A DNA stretch of 64,000 nt. It comes from Stomoxys calcitrans (Eukaryota > Arthropoda > Insecta > Diptera > Muscidae). The stretch spans positions 148,143,551 to 148,207,550 of the forward strand of contig NC_081555.1 of assembly GCF_963082655.1 (NCBI RefSeq), read 5' to 3'. Positions 32,511 to 43,060 of the stretch are shown here, piece by piece. The notes under the pieces were generated by a model. The model was not told the origin of the DNA. It was given only the letters and a program-made list of their open reading frames with translations, and searched no databases. How positions within the stretch are numbered: position 1 is the first letter of the stretch; the number at the start of each line of letters is the position of its first letter. The position numbers and the translations under genes are program-made.

Positions 32511-33232
32511 CCATGAATCTGCTCGGTTGTACAAGGCGTTTTGGATGTTGAAACCATCCATTTCGTCTTATCTCCATTTACTGCCAGACCCATTTTCACT
32601 GATTCTCTTTTGATTCTTACAAAGGCTTCAGTTACTACTTCCGTTGACCGACCTATGATGCCGATGTCGTCGGCATAGGCGGATAGCATGTGTTCACTTG
32701 TGATTAGTGTGTGATATATATTCACATCTGCATCTCGTATAATCTTCTCCCGCAGGATATTAAAGAGATCACACGATAGGCTGTCTCCTTGTCTGAAACC
32801 TCGTTTAAATGGTTCGGAGAGATTCTTTCCTATTCTTACTGAGGAACGCGTATCGGCAAGTGTCATTCTGCAGAGTCTTATTAATTTTGCAGGGATACCA
32901 AACTCAGACATGGCTTGAAATACCTTTGAATGTAAAGAGGTATCGATAGCGTCTATGTTGTCAACAAAAAGATGGTAGGTGTTGATTTGTCCTTCTGGGG
33001 TCTTTTCCAGGATTTGGCGCAGTTTGAATTTTTGGTCCAGGGTGGATTTACCAGGTCTAAAGCCGCATTGATAGGGCCCAATTATCTCATTGACCTTAGG
33101 TTTTAATCTTTCACACAGTACGCTCAAGAGTATATCGTATGCGATGGGGAGGAGACTTATTCCTGTAGTTGGCACATTCCGTCTTGTCTCCTTTCTTGTG
33201 TACGGAACATAGTATACTGAGGTTCCAATCAT
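32453..33232 (-). pseudogene. RTE-like reverse transcriptase palm domain
   Basis: This frame of 259 codons shows FRPGKSTLDQ (residues 58-67), HLFVD with the motif A aspartate at 91, and PAKLIRLCRMTL. Motif B is RGFRQGDSLSCDLFNIL (144-160) and motif C is AYADDI (185-190), with both catalytic aspartates at 188-189. GLAVNGDKTKWM follows. The residues around motif A (DNIDAIDTS instead of the family's DYKAAYDS-type) look mutated. The last ~20 codons run into the neighbouring SINE. Its role would be target-primed reverse transcription of LINE RNA. No start codon is meaningful, since the true frame enters from the upstream piece across a frameshift. Confidence 0.8.
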
Positions 33233-33830
33233 CGGGTATGCGTTCTTCTAGCCAGATTGCGCAGATAAGCTGATGCACATGCCTTATCAGGGTGACTCCT
33301 CCGGTTTTAAATACTTCAGTGGGTAACCCGTCGGCTCCTGCTGCCTTGTTGTTCTTTAGTCGGGTCACTGCTACTTGGACCTCATTCTGACCAGGAGTTA
33401 AACATTCAATACCATCATCATTGATTGGTTCTGCGGTATCCTTTTCGCCGCCAACGTCGGACACTAACATTTGGGTAAAATGTTCTTTTCATATCCTCAG
33501 CATGTTATCTGTGTCAGTTATCAGATTTCTTTCTTTGTCTCTGCAGGAGGATGTGCCTTTACCAAAGCTATTGAGTTGATGTTTAATTCTTTGGTCGAAT
33601 TTCCAGACTTCATTCTGACTCCTGTACATCTCAATTCGCGCACACTCACCTGTTTCCATGTATTTTTTCTTTCTGCGGAATAGCTGTTTCTCCTCGGCTT
33701 TGTAGTCAATAAAGAGATGGTAGGTGTTGATTTGTTCGTCTCGGGTATTTTCCAGGATTTGGCACAATGTGAATTTTTGATCCAGGATGGATTTACCAGG
33801 TCTAAAGCCTCATTGATAGTGACTACAATT
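32511..33830 (-). mobile_element. RTE-like LINE, largest copy, rearranged
   Basis: The minus strand holds most of an RT. Reading from 33690 leftward there is the linker (LFRRKKKYMETGECARIEM), then WKEHFTQ near 33480, TRLKNNKAAGADGLPTE, LEERIPDDWN, KKGDKTECANYR, a frame break near 33155 and the palm (next feature). A second piece, encoding KFTLCQILENTRDEQINTYH (the segment around motif A), lies at 33825-33700. That is upstream of the linker, where it does not belong. The copy is therefore a chimera or partial duplication. The endonuclease domain was not found. Confidence 0.7.
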
Positions 33831-33834
33831 CGGT

Positions 33835-34440
33835 GTTTTGGCCGATCAAAGAGGCGTTGGTTCGAGCCGATTTGTGAGAGCTCGCATTGTCATGGTGAAC
33901 AATGATTCATCTTCTCTTTTTAATTCGAATTTCTCACTAGACATCAGGTAATAGAATAGTAGGTATCACTTAGAAATGACTCCTTACAAAAGTCGCCACA
34001 TGACCAGTTTTGCCGAAGAAATCGACGGCCACTTGCTTCGAAGTGCTTCTTCCACGAACAACTTTCGTTGGATTTGTTTCGATTTTAAAGACCCACTCTG
34101 TCGATTGTTGTTGTTTTTTTCGTTTCTCCACTTGTGACCATCTTATCTTGTAAACGTATTTTGAAGCACCGGGATCGTTTTTTTTTTGAACTTTTCTTCG
34201 CACTAATCAAAGAGCGATTGTCATTTTGTGGGGCAACAAACCTTTTTTGCTGCCAGATGTTCATGCAATATCGAATGTATGCTGGTGGAAGAAATGCCCA
34301 AGGATGCCTCTATGTCACGGTTTGTCACATGGCGATCTTGGATTATAAGTTGATGCACGGCATCAATGTTCTCTAGTACACCGGCTTTTTTGGACGACTT
34401 TCACCTTTTTCACTTTCAGTTTCAGTTTTTACAGTGCTAT
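33835..34440 (-). pseudogene. mariner transposase, N-terminal and central part, dead
   Basis: On the minus strand, 34375-34250 encodes NIDAVHQLIIQDRHVTNRDI and GISSTSIHSILHEHLAA, the second helix-turn-helix of a mariner DNA-binding domain. Further left, 34203-33970 encodes DPGASKYVYKI, QQQSTEWVFKIETNPTKVV, GRSTSKQVAVDFFGKTGHV. The segment that should hold the first catalytic aspartate (the T-G-D-E-S-W block) is deleted between YKI and QQQS. The region after GKTGHV is scrambled by frame breaks down to 33835, where NNDSS/HHDNASSH-like bases (GAGCTCGCATTGTCATGGTG) are still visible. It resembles the 25.5-kb copy in shared segments but overlaps it only partly. Confidence 0.8.
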
Positions 34441-34469
34441 ATTGGTGTTGGTTAGCATGGTTGGTTGGT

Positions 34470-34576
34470 TGATTAGCATGTCCGCCTATGACGCTGAACG
34501 CCTGGGTTCGAATCCTGTTGGTTATCCCCTCCTAATGCTGGCAAAATTTGTGAGGTACTTTGCCATGTAAAAACGT
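34470..34576 (+). mobile_element. SINE family A fragment
   Basis: ATTAGCATGTCCGCCTATGA, CGCCTGGGTTCGAATCCTG (B box) and CCCTCCTAATGCTGGC are present. About 40 bp between the B box and the body are deleted. The SINE stops at AAAACGTCTG, where a TR153 head begins. Confidence 0.75.
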
Positions 34577-35361
34577 CTGTTTGTAACTCCTCGATCGTCA
34601 TGATATTTTAAATCGATCTAGCCATGTCCGTCGGTCCGTCTGTCGAAAGCACGTGGTGTTTTGGTATCACTTTCAATCCATGCGCTAAGTAAAGTTCAAA
34701 TCTATATATAGCTGCCATATAAACCGATCTTGGGTCTTGACTTCTTGAGCCAATAGAGGGTGCAATTTTCACACGATTTGGCTGAAATTTTGCATGAGGT
34801 GTTTTGTTATGACTTCCAATAACTGTGCTAAGCATGGCGCAAATCGGTACATAACCCGGTATAGCTGCCATATAAACCGATCTGGGATCTTGACTTCTTG
34901 AGCCAATAGAGGGCGCAATTCTCATGCGATTTGGCTGAAATTTTGCATGAAGTGTTTTGTTATGACTTCCAATAACTGTGCTAAGTATGGCGCAAATCGG
35001 TACATAGCCCGATATAGCTGCCGTATAAACCGATCTGGGATCTTGACTTCTTGAGCCTCTGGAGGGCGCAATTCTCATACGATTTGGAAGAAATTCTGTA
35101 CAACGGTTTTGACCTTCAACATACTTGTCAATTATGGTCTAAATCGATCAATAGCTTAATACAGCTCCCATATAAACTGATCTCCCAATTTTGCAAAGCG
35201 TTAGTCTTATCCGAAAGAACTGAATTATTACACAATAGCATATTCCTATTCAATATTCTTTGTTTGCCTAAAAAGAGATACCGCGCATAGAACTCGACAA
35301 ATGCGATCCATGATGGAGGGTATATAAGATTTGGCGCGAACTTACAAACTCTTGCTAGTTA
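34577..35361 (+). mobile_element. TR153 element, short, start missing
   Basis: The sequence enters in the head (TTTGTAACTCCTCGATCGTC, CCATGTCCGTCGGTCCGTC), has three modules (CAATAGAGGGTGCAATTTTC and CAATAGAGGGCGCAATTCTC variants) and ends in a decayed terminus (ATGATGGAGGGTATATAAG, TTTGGCGCGAACTTAC, CTCTTGCTAG). A 156-codon minus-strand frame reflects the 51-residue repeat. Confidence 0.75.
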
Positions 35362-36059
35362 CTTATTATACTGATACTGCTTCTAATGTTATTAGAAAAT
35401 ATTTTAGTTTTTATATATTGAATGACAAAAAACCTTTTAAATACATTACATGTATAGTGGTTGGTTATTATAACTATTATTGTACAATCTCCAGTGGAGG
35501 TAGTCAATAAATATTTATTTTTATTAGGCTTTTCCCGGTAATACGACGATTAAATAATCTAACGTCGTCTGACTTAACTTTAAGCCATATAATCATTGTG
35601 ATTATCAATTGAATGAAAGAAAAAAAACTACAAAAATTGTTTAGTATCAGATAACCTGTCTTTCTTCAAAATACCTTAGGTTGTTAGTTATGACGAAGGT
35701 TTCTCTTTCCATTATGTGTAAAATTTAATAATAAAATAATTACTTTTATTTTCCATCAGATAGAACTTTTCTTAGTGTCGGTATCTCATTCATTAGATAA
35801 GATAGTATGTAATTAATGGGCAAAAAATACAAAAGAAATCAATAGAAGAAACTCAACTTGTAAATTATCAATAAGTGGGACAATTTTTCCGTCATTCAAT
35901 TGAATAAGTGGTTAATATTAGCTACAGACATTTAAAAAAAAAACGTAATAGCTTTTAAAATGAAAATTAAAACACTAGGTAACCAGAATAGAACTCTGAG
36001 GAAGCCATAACATGGTACAGGTTTAGATAGATCTAAGAGATTAGCAATTCGTAGTAAAG
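35362..36059. other. AT-rich unique DNA
   Basis: No gene or repeat was recognised. It borders the left breakpoint of an inverted LINE, so part of it (from about 35990) could be additional LINE sequence too decayed to read. Confidence 0.4.
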
Positions 36060-37300
36060 TTGAAGATATCATATCATATCATTGTATCATAGTTAGAGAA
36101 AAGCCTTTTCGATGTCAATGCATAGCGTCAATGTGTAGGTCTTGGCATGGAAGGATTCTTCTATTATTTACGTAAACTCTTGCAGGGCATTCTCCACCGA
36201 CTTTCCTTGACATAGGCATGCTGTTTGTATTTGAGAACTTCGGTGGATGTACTACTCTTTATCATGGTATTCACAATACCTTCTGTGGTTTTAAGTAGAA
36301 ACGACTTAAGACTTATAGGTCTACAGGCCTTTGGTGTCGCATAGCATGTCTTTCAGAGCTTGAGTAAGAATACTACCCTTGGCTCCTGCCAGGCTTTCGG
36401 AACATATGCAAGTCTTAGATACGCTGTGAAAATAGCGGCCAGATAGTCGATCTCCTTTTGTAGTAACATCAGGTCCAGGTAACTTTTCTGTAGTGATAAA
36501 CCTGCAATCAACCTCATTATTCCAAGATTCCGAGTCTCATCGTCTCCGTGAGACCCATTGTATACGTTTTTTTCGGAAAGCCTCAACAAGTCCTCCGTTG
36601 TCTTTCTTCTTACATGCCAATATCGTCTACTGAAGTTTCAGTTTGGACTTGGGTTTTTGAGAACAAATTTTTCATCTTGCCGGCATCGCTAACGTTTTGC
36701 CACTCTGATCATCTTATTGCATTCCTTGTATCGTGTGTAATACACATCCCAATAAACTGCCGCTTTATTATGACTTGCTCTGTTATAAAGTCTGCGGACC
36801 TCTTCCACAATGTTGTGAATCTCCCTGGTCATCCAGGGTTTTTCTTAGACTGATTTCCTTTACCGAAGAGAATAACTATCTTCGAAAGACCCCACTATTG
36901 CTCTGTTATAAAGTCTGCGAACCTCTTCCACAATCCCTCCCCGGTCATCCAGGGTTTTTCTTAGGCGGATTTCCGAAGAGGACAACTATCTTCGAAAGAC
37001 CTCACCATTGCTCTGTTATAAAGTCTGCGAACCTCTTCCACAACCTCTCCCCGGTCATCCAGGGTTTTTCTTAGGCGGATTTCCGAAGAGGACAACTATC
37101 TTCGAAAGACCTCACCATTGCATTTCGTAATCCTGTGGGCATTGTCGTCAATGTCTTCCTTTCTTGGACAATTTAAAGTATATTGCCCAAGTATTCCTCT
37201 GAGTAGTCTTCCGAATTTGGTCACATTGATTTTCAACTTATTGTAGGATTCGGGGATGGTCAGGCCATCACTAAATCTCATATAGTGATGGCCTGAGAAG
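36060..37300 (-). mobile_element. inverted 5-prime segment of a LOA-like LINE
   Basis: Read on the minus strand from 37281 leftward: MRFSDGLTIPESYNKLKIN; RKTLDDRGEVVEEVRRL-like residues (present in three tandem copies); GLSLQKSYLDLMLLQKEIDY; IFTAYLRLAYVPKAWQEPRV; then HAYVKESRWRM-like residues; and finally TLCIDIEKAF at 36122-36099, which is RT motif A. The segment that should follow motif A is found on the opposite strand from 37301. This orientation switch inside one RT is what twin priming produces. The copy has stops and frameshifts. Confidence 0.75.
36781..37125. repeat. three tandem copies of a LINE coding segment (~110-123 bp)
   Basis: TGTTATAAAGTCTGCG starts at 36781, 36904 and 37014. 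Each is followed by CCTCTTCCACAA, GGTCATCCAGGGTTTTTCTT and AACTATCTTCGAAAGACC. The unit is part of the LINE, so the duplication happened in the element or after insertion. Confidence 0.9.
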
Positions 37301-38955
37301 GAGTGCTAGATGAAAACTCTCCAATTCCTAAACTTCATCGGTGAGATTTTCCGAACATATTGTCACATTTAAAACCTCTTCCCTAATCCTACAAAGATAG
37401 CGGTGTTACCACTACGCATTACGGCAAGTTTGGGGTCTGTGGATCTAAAAAGAACTCCCCTAGGAGGTTTACTGTCTCCTCTACTTTGGAATATGGCCTT
37501 TAACAATACATTATTGTCTCTGTGGAAGAAAAAGGTGTAAAATGGTAGCGTTTACTGATGACATGGCTATGGCGGTTAGGGGAAAGTTTTTCAACACTCT
37601 AAGAGATATACTTCAGGAAGTTCTACGTGCAACAGCGAAGTAGGCTACCGACTAGGTAGCTAGGGGTAAATCCGTGCCAGGCAGAAGTAGCACCTGTTTC
37701 CTTGGGAGAAGCGAATGTTCCATTAACTGAAAGCGCAAAATACCTGGGTGTTGTGCTGGAGAGGAAATTTAACTTCAAATCGAACACATTTTTGAAAGGA
37801 AAAGAAAGGCAACTCTTGCCCTATACACCTGCAGGAGAGCCATTGGCAAAAGTTGGGCGCTTAGACTCGCGCGTCAGACCTATAATGCTATATGGTGTTG
37901 TGATCTGGTGGACGGCGCTTCAAAAGTACACCTACTATTCAATAGTCATGCGCATCCAAAAGATGGCTTGTTTGTGCATTACAGCCGCCCTGAGGACGAC
38001 ACCATCTGATGCACTGAATTTAATGCTACATCAAATATCTCTGGACATTGTGCCTAGAAAAATTGCTGAGACCAATGCCGTGAGGCTAAGGGAGCTTTCT
38101 CTTTGGTCATGTGGCGGCTACGGACAGTGTGTTATCTTTGATGCAATATCCGATGTTCCAGGCAGTGTGGATTACACCTTACCTGAGCCTCATTTTGATA
38201 AAAGGTATTGTACAACTATTCCTGATAGAACCGATTGGAACTACAATAACCCTGGTAATAGAAGTTTCATAGACTTCTATGGTTCCAAACTAGACGACCA
38301 AGTGGGCTTTGGGATGTACTCTAAAGATCTAGAACTGGTCATATCGAAAAGGTTACCCGAACACTGCAGTATGTATCAAGCGCAGATCCTTGCAATTAAG
38401 GAAGTGGTGGAACGGCTGAGATATTTTGTCATAACGACGAAAACAGGAAATCATTAAATCCCTGGAGAACGTCTTTCTGAACACCAAAACCACTTCGACT
38501 GTCGCAGATCTTCCAACCAGATGGCTGAACAGTTCAATATTCATCTGTTCTGGGTGTCGGGCCACAGAGATATACCCGGGAATTGGAACTATCTTACCCA
38601 TTCCAGGGATACTGGAATCTGTGGGTATGCCTCTAGAGACATGTAAGCAAGATTTTCAGTATCAGACCCGAAGGGCAACGAGTGATAGATGGTCACAAAG
38701 AAGGGGCTGTGAGAGTTCCAAAACTATGTGGCCTTATCGAGACTTGAAGAGGTCTACCGCTTTGCTGTCACTGGGTAGAGCAGACGTCTCAGTCATTGTG
38801 TCCGTCATGATAAGTCACTGTCTAGTCGGAAAACATACTGACAGACTGAAGGGTGCCAGTAATGACTTTTGCAGTTGTTGTGAGGACATCGACTGGCCCG
38901 CACTGTCAGTCAGAAGGAGTTCCACTTCAGTCTTTTGTATTAGCTTTTAAATATT
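37301..38955 (+). mobile_element. LOA-like LINE, forward 3-prime segment
   Basis: This continues the RT of the inverted segment: LKRTPLGGLLSPLLWNMAF (motif B, 37450-37500) and FTDDMAMA (motif C, 37551-37575) with both aspartates. Then comes the open frame at 37702. A frameshifted RNase H part follows (38460-38600; FLNTKTT, STVADLPTRW, IPGIL). Next is a tail with VSVIVSVMISHCL and a shortened cysteine segment (DFCSCCED, 38865). The 3-prime UTR with the CACAATGG word and CCTAACC tail is absent; the copy stops near 38955. Confidence 0.8.
37702..38457 (+). pseudogene. RT C-terminus and RNase H start of LOA-like LINE
   Basis: A 251-codon frame includes YLGVVLERKFNFKSN (thumb region), RPIMLYGVVIWWTALQKY, KMACLCITAALRTTPSDAL, SDVPGSVDYTLPEPHFDK and the beginning of RNase H (SFIDFYGSKLDDQVGFGMYS, then MYQAQILAIKEVVERL). 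The usual Y-T-D-G-S in the first RNase H strand is reduced to YGS, so the first catalytic aspartate is missing. The frame terminates early at TTKTGNH through a frameshift. It is the longest coding remnant of this family in the window. The start codon at 37702 is only the first ATG after a break, not a real start. Confidence 0.8.
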
Positions 38956-38992
38956 TGTTAAAACATATTTAAAGAAAAAAATTTTTTTTTGA

Positions 38993-39275
38993 CTCTGAAT
39001 GCCTGGGTTCGAATCCTGGCAGGAACGTCAGAAAAATTTGCAGCGGTGGTTATGCCCTCCTAATGCTGGCGACACTTGTGAGGTACTTTGCCATGTAAAA
39101 ACTTCTCTCCAAAGAGGTGTCGCTCTGCAGCATGCCGTTCGGACTCGGCTATAAAAAGGAGGTCCCTTATCATTGAGCTTCAATTTGAATCGGACTGCAC
39201 TCATTGATAGGTGAGAAGTTTGCCCCTGTTCCTTAGTGGAATGTTCATGGGCAAATTTGCAATTTGCAAAATTTT
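38993..39275 (+). mobile_element. SINE family A, lacks the A box end
   Basis: It begins at GACTCTGAATGCCTGGG, GTTCGAATCCTGGCAGG (B box intact) and keeps the full body to TTTGCAATTTGC. The first ~45 bp with the A box are missing after a T-run. A TTTTTTTTTT tract precedes it. Confidence 0.85.
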
Positions 39276-41122
39276 CCTAAATGCCAGAATAGTGGATCCT
39301 TAATCTTACTTTACAGTTTTTTTACTAAATTAAAAAAAAGGATTTTTTTAAATTTTTAAGTAAATTTTGCTTTGTTGAAAGATTTTTTACTTGGAATTAG
39401 GGAGTATTTTCTTAAATGCTAGTATAGGGGATTCCTAACTTTGTCCAAACTTTAAGGATTTGTTAAACTAAATATAAAGAATAGCATTTTTTTCAATTTG
39501 TTACGTTGAAATATATCTTTTACTTAATATAAGGGAATATTTTCGTAAATGGTAGTATAGTGGATCCTTAACTTTGTCCTTACTCTAAAGATTAGTTTAC
39601 CTAATTTGAAAATATGTTTTTTTTTAATTTTTTAAGTAAAATTGGTTTTGTTGAAAAGTTCTTTGTTTAATGTTAGTAAGTATTTTCCTAAATGTTAGTA
39701 TATTGGTTCCTAAACTCTGTCCTGACTTAAATGATTTTTTAAACTTAATTTAAAGGAAAGCAACTGTCCAAATGTTAAAGTAAAATTTAATTTTTTGAAA
39801 CATTTTGTACTTAATATTAGGGAGTAGTTTACTAAATGGTAGTATAGTGGATATTTAACTTTTTTCTAGCTTTAAAGTTTGGTAAACTAAATGTAAAGAC
39901 AACCCTTTTTTTAGTTTTTAAAATAAAATTTACTTTGTTGAAAATTGTTGTACTTTATTTTACGGAGTATTTTCCTAAATGGTAGTAAAGTGGATCCTAA
40001 ACTTTGTTCTTACTTTAAAGATTAGTTAAACTAAATAAAAAAAAAACGTTTTTATTTAATTTTTTTTATTGAAATTTGTTTTGTTCAAAGATTTTTTTCT
40101 TAATATTAGGGAGTATTTTCCTAAATGTTGGTATAGTGGTTCCTAAACATAGTCCTGTCTTTGAAGATTTGTTAAACTAAATTTAAAGAACAGCGTTTGT
40201 CCAAATTTTTAACTAACATTTACTTTGTGGAACAATTTTGTACTCTATCTAAGGAAGTAGTTTACTAAATGTTAATACCGTGGATCCTAAGCTTTGATCT
40301 AACTTCAAAAAGATTTGTTAAACTAAATTTAAAGAAATTTTTTGTAAATTTTATTGTAAAATTTACTTCATTGAAAATTTTTTTACTTAATATTAGGGAA
40401 TATTTTCCTAAATGGTAGTATTATATATCCTTAACTTTGTCATAACTTCAAAGTTTTGTTAAACTTAATTTAAAGAACCCATTTTTCCCATTTTTTAATT
40501 CAATTTGCTTTGTTGAAACTTTTATTACTTAATATTAGGAAGAATTTTCCTAAAGGGTATTATAGTAGATGCTTAACTAGGTCCTAACTTTAAAGGTTTG
40601 TTAAACTAAATTTAAAGAATAGCATTGTACAATTTTTTAAGGAAAATTTGTTTTGTTAAAAAATTTTTTGCTTAATATTAGGTAGTATTTTACTAACTGG
40701 TAGTATTGTGGGTCCCTATATCTAAGTTGTAATATTACTAAAAGTAAAAATTTTTAAGTAAAGTTCATAATAAAGTATTTCCATTTTTTTAAAGTAAAAT
40801 TTACTTTGTTAAAAGATTTTTTGCTTAATATTAGGGAGTATTTTACTAACTGGTAGTATTGTGGGTCCCTATATCTAAGTTGTAATATTACTAAAAGTAA
40901 ACATTTTTAAGTAAAGTTCATAATAAAGTTTTTTCCAATTTTTGAAGTAAAATTTGCTTTGTTAAAAAATTTTTTGCTTACTATTAGGTAGTATTTTACT
41001 AACTGGTAGTATTGTGGATCCCTATTTCTGAGTTGTAATATTACTAAAAATAAAAATTTTTAAGTAAAGTTCAAAATAAAGTTTTTCCATTTTTTCGAAG
41101 TAAAATTTGCTTTGTTAAAAGA
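39276..41122 (+). repeat. AT-rich satellite, 143-154-bp monomers, first part
   Basis: The landmark GG(G)AGTATTTT occurs near 39401, 39534, 39677, 39821, 39964, 40109, 40253, 40397, 40538, 40681, 40835 and 40987. Spacing is 142-145 bp for most of the array and 152-154 bp for the last units. Each unit contains ATGGTAGTATAGTGGATCC and a GTTAAACTAAATTTAAAG or TTGTAATATTACTAAAA segment. The two unit types differ in the middle, so the array was built in two amplification episodes. Confidence 0.88.
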
Positions 41123-41177
41123 TTTTTATACCCTCCACCATAAGATCCCCCATCTTATGGTGGAGGGTATAAAAATC
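41121..41177. other. 26-bp perfect palindrome at TR153 left terminus
   Basis: The left arm 41121-41146 covers host bases GATTTTT plus the element start ATACCCTCCACCATAAGAT. A CCCCC spacer follows, and 41152-41177 is the exact reverse complement, including the mirrored host bases AAAAATC. After it the element's head continues with TATACTAATTTCG. Confidence 0.92.
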
Positions 41178-42636
41178 TATACTAATTTCGTCATTCTGTT
41201 TGTAACTACTCGAAATATTCGTCTGAGACCCCATAAAGTATATATATTCTTGATCGTCGTGACATTTTATGTCGATCTAGCCATGTCCGTCCGTCCGTCT
41301 GTCCGTCCGTCCGTCTGTCTGTCGAAAGCACGCTAACTTCCGAAGGAGTAAAGCTAGCCGCTTGAAATTTTGCACAAATACTTCTTATTAGTGTAGGTCG
41401 GTTGGTATTGTAAATGGGCCATATCGGTCCATGTTTTGATATAGCTGCCATATAAACCGATCTTGGGTCTTGACTTCTTGAGCCTCTAGAGTGCGCAATT
41501 CTTATCCGATTGGGATGAAATTTTGCACGACGTGTTTTGTTATGATATCCAACAACTGTGCTAAGTATGGTTAAAAACGGTTCATAACCTGATATAGCTG
41601 CCATATAAACCGATCTTGGGTCTTGACTTCTTGAGCCTCCAGCGTGCGCAATTCTAATCCGATTGAAATGAAATTTTGCACGACGTGTTTTGTTAGTATA
41701 TCCAACAACTGTGCCAAGTATGGTTCAAATCGGCCCATAACCTGATATAGCTGCCATATAAACCGATCTGAGGTCTTGACTTCTTGAGCCTCTAGAGGGC
41801 GCAATTCTTATCCGAATGGAATGGAATTTCGCACGACGTGTATTGTTATGATACCCAACAACTGTGCCAAGTATGGTTTAAATCGGTCCATAACCTGATA
41901 TAGCTGCCATATAAACCGATCTTGGGTCTTGACTTCTTGAGCCTCTAGAGGGCACAATTCTTATCAGATTTGAATGAATTTTTGCACGAAGTATTTCGTT
42001 ATGATATCCAACAACTGTGCCAAGTATGGTTGAAATCGGTTCATAACCTGATATAGCTGTCATATAAACAGATCTGGGGATTTGACTTCTTGAGCTTTTA
42101 GAGGCCGCAATTCCTATCCGATTTGGCTGAAATTTTGCATGACGTATTTTATTTTTACTTTCAACAACTGTGTCAAATAAGGTTCAAATCGGTTCATAAC
42201 CTGATATAGCTGCCATATAAACCGATCTGGGATCTTGACTTCTTGACCCCTAGAGGTCGCAATTATTATCCGATATGCCTGAAATTTTGTACGACGGATC
42301 CTCTCATGACCATCAACAAACGTGTTTATTATGGTCTGAATCGGTCTCTACCCCGATACAGATCCCATATAAATCGTTCTCTCTATTTTACTTCGTGAGC
42401 CGCAATGGGCGCAATTCTTATACGAATTGGCTGAAATTTTACACAGGTCTCCAACATATAATTTAATTGTGGTCCGAACCGGACCATATCTTGATATCGT
42501 TTTAATAGCATAGCAACACTTTTCTTATATCCTTTTTTGCCTAAGAAGAGATGCCGGGAAAAGAACTCGACAAATGCGATCCATGGTGGAGGGTATATAA
42601 GATTCGGCCCGGCCGAACTTAGCACGCTTTTACTTG
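41128..42636 (+). mobile_element. complete TR153 element nested in the AT satellite
   Basis: The left terminus ATACCCTCCACCAT (41128-41141) and the inner right inverted repeat ATGGTGGAGGGTAT (42583-42596) are perfect reverse complements. The 3-prime palindrome TTCGGCCCGGCCGAA is at 42603-42617 and the end CACGCTTTTACTTG at 42636. Inside are the head with CCGTCCGTCTGTCCGTCCG and about seven 153-bp modules. The satellite resumes right after (TTTTGCTTAATTTTAGGG), matching AAAAGATTTTTTTGCTTAAT in intact units. This is the best reference copy in the window. Confidence 0.9.
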
Positions 42637-43060
42637 TTTTGCTTAATTTTAGGGCGTATTTTACTAACTCGTAGTATTGTGGATCCCTATATCTGAGTTG
42701 TAATATTACTAAAAATAAAAATTTTTAAGTAAATTTCAAAATAAAGTTTTTCCGTTTGTTTGAAGAAAAATTTGTTTTGTTAAAAGATTTTTTTGCTTAA
42801 TATTAGGGAGTATTTTACTAACGGGTAGTATTGTGGATCCCTATTTCTGAGTTGTTATATTACTAAAACTAAAAAAAATTTTAATTAAAGCTCAAAATAA
42901 AGTTTTTCCGTTTTTGAAGTAAAATTTACTTTGTTAAAGGATTTTTTGCTTAATATTAGGGAGTATTTTACTAATTGGTAGTATTGTGGATCCCTATATC
43001 TGAGTTGTAATATTACTAAAAATAAAAATGTTTAATTAAAGTTCAAAATATCGTTGAAGG
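42637..43060 (+). repeat. AT-rich satellite, second part
   Basis: Three more monomers of the 153-154-bp type are present (landmark near 42653, 42807 and 42960), continuous with the array left of the inserted TR153 element. The array ends near AAAGTTCAAAATATCGTTG. Confidence 0.88.

Noticed and set aside
36733..37074. 113-codon plus-strand frame with internal repeats
   Set aside because: Antisense to the inverted LINE segment; the repeats are its triplicated block.
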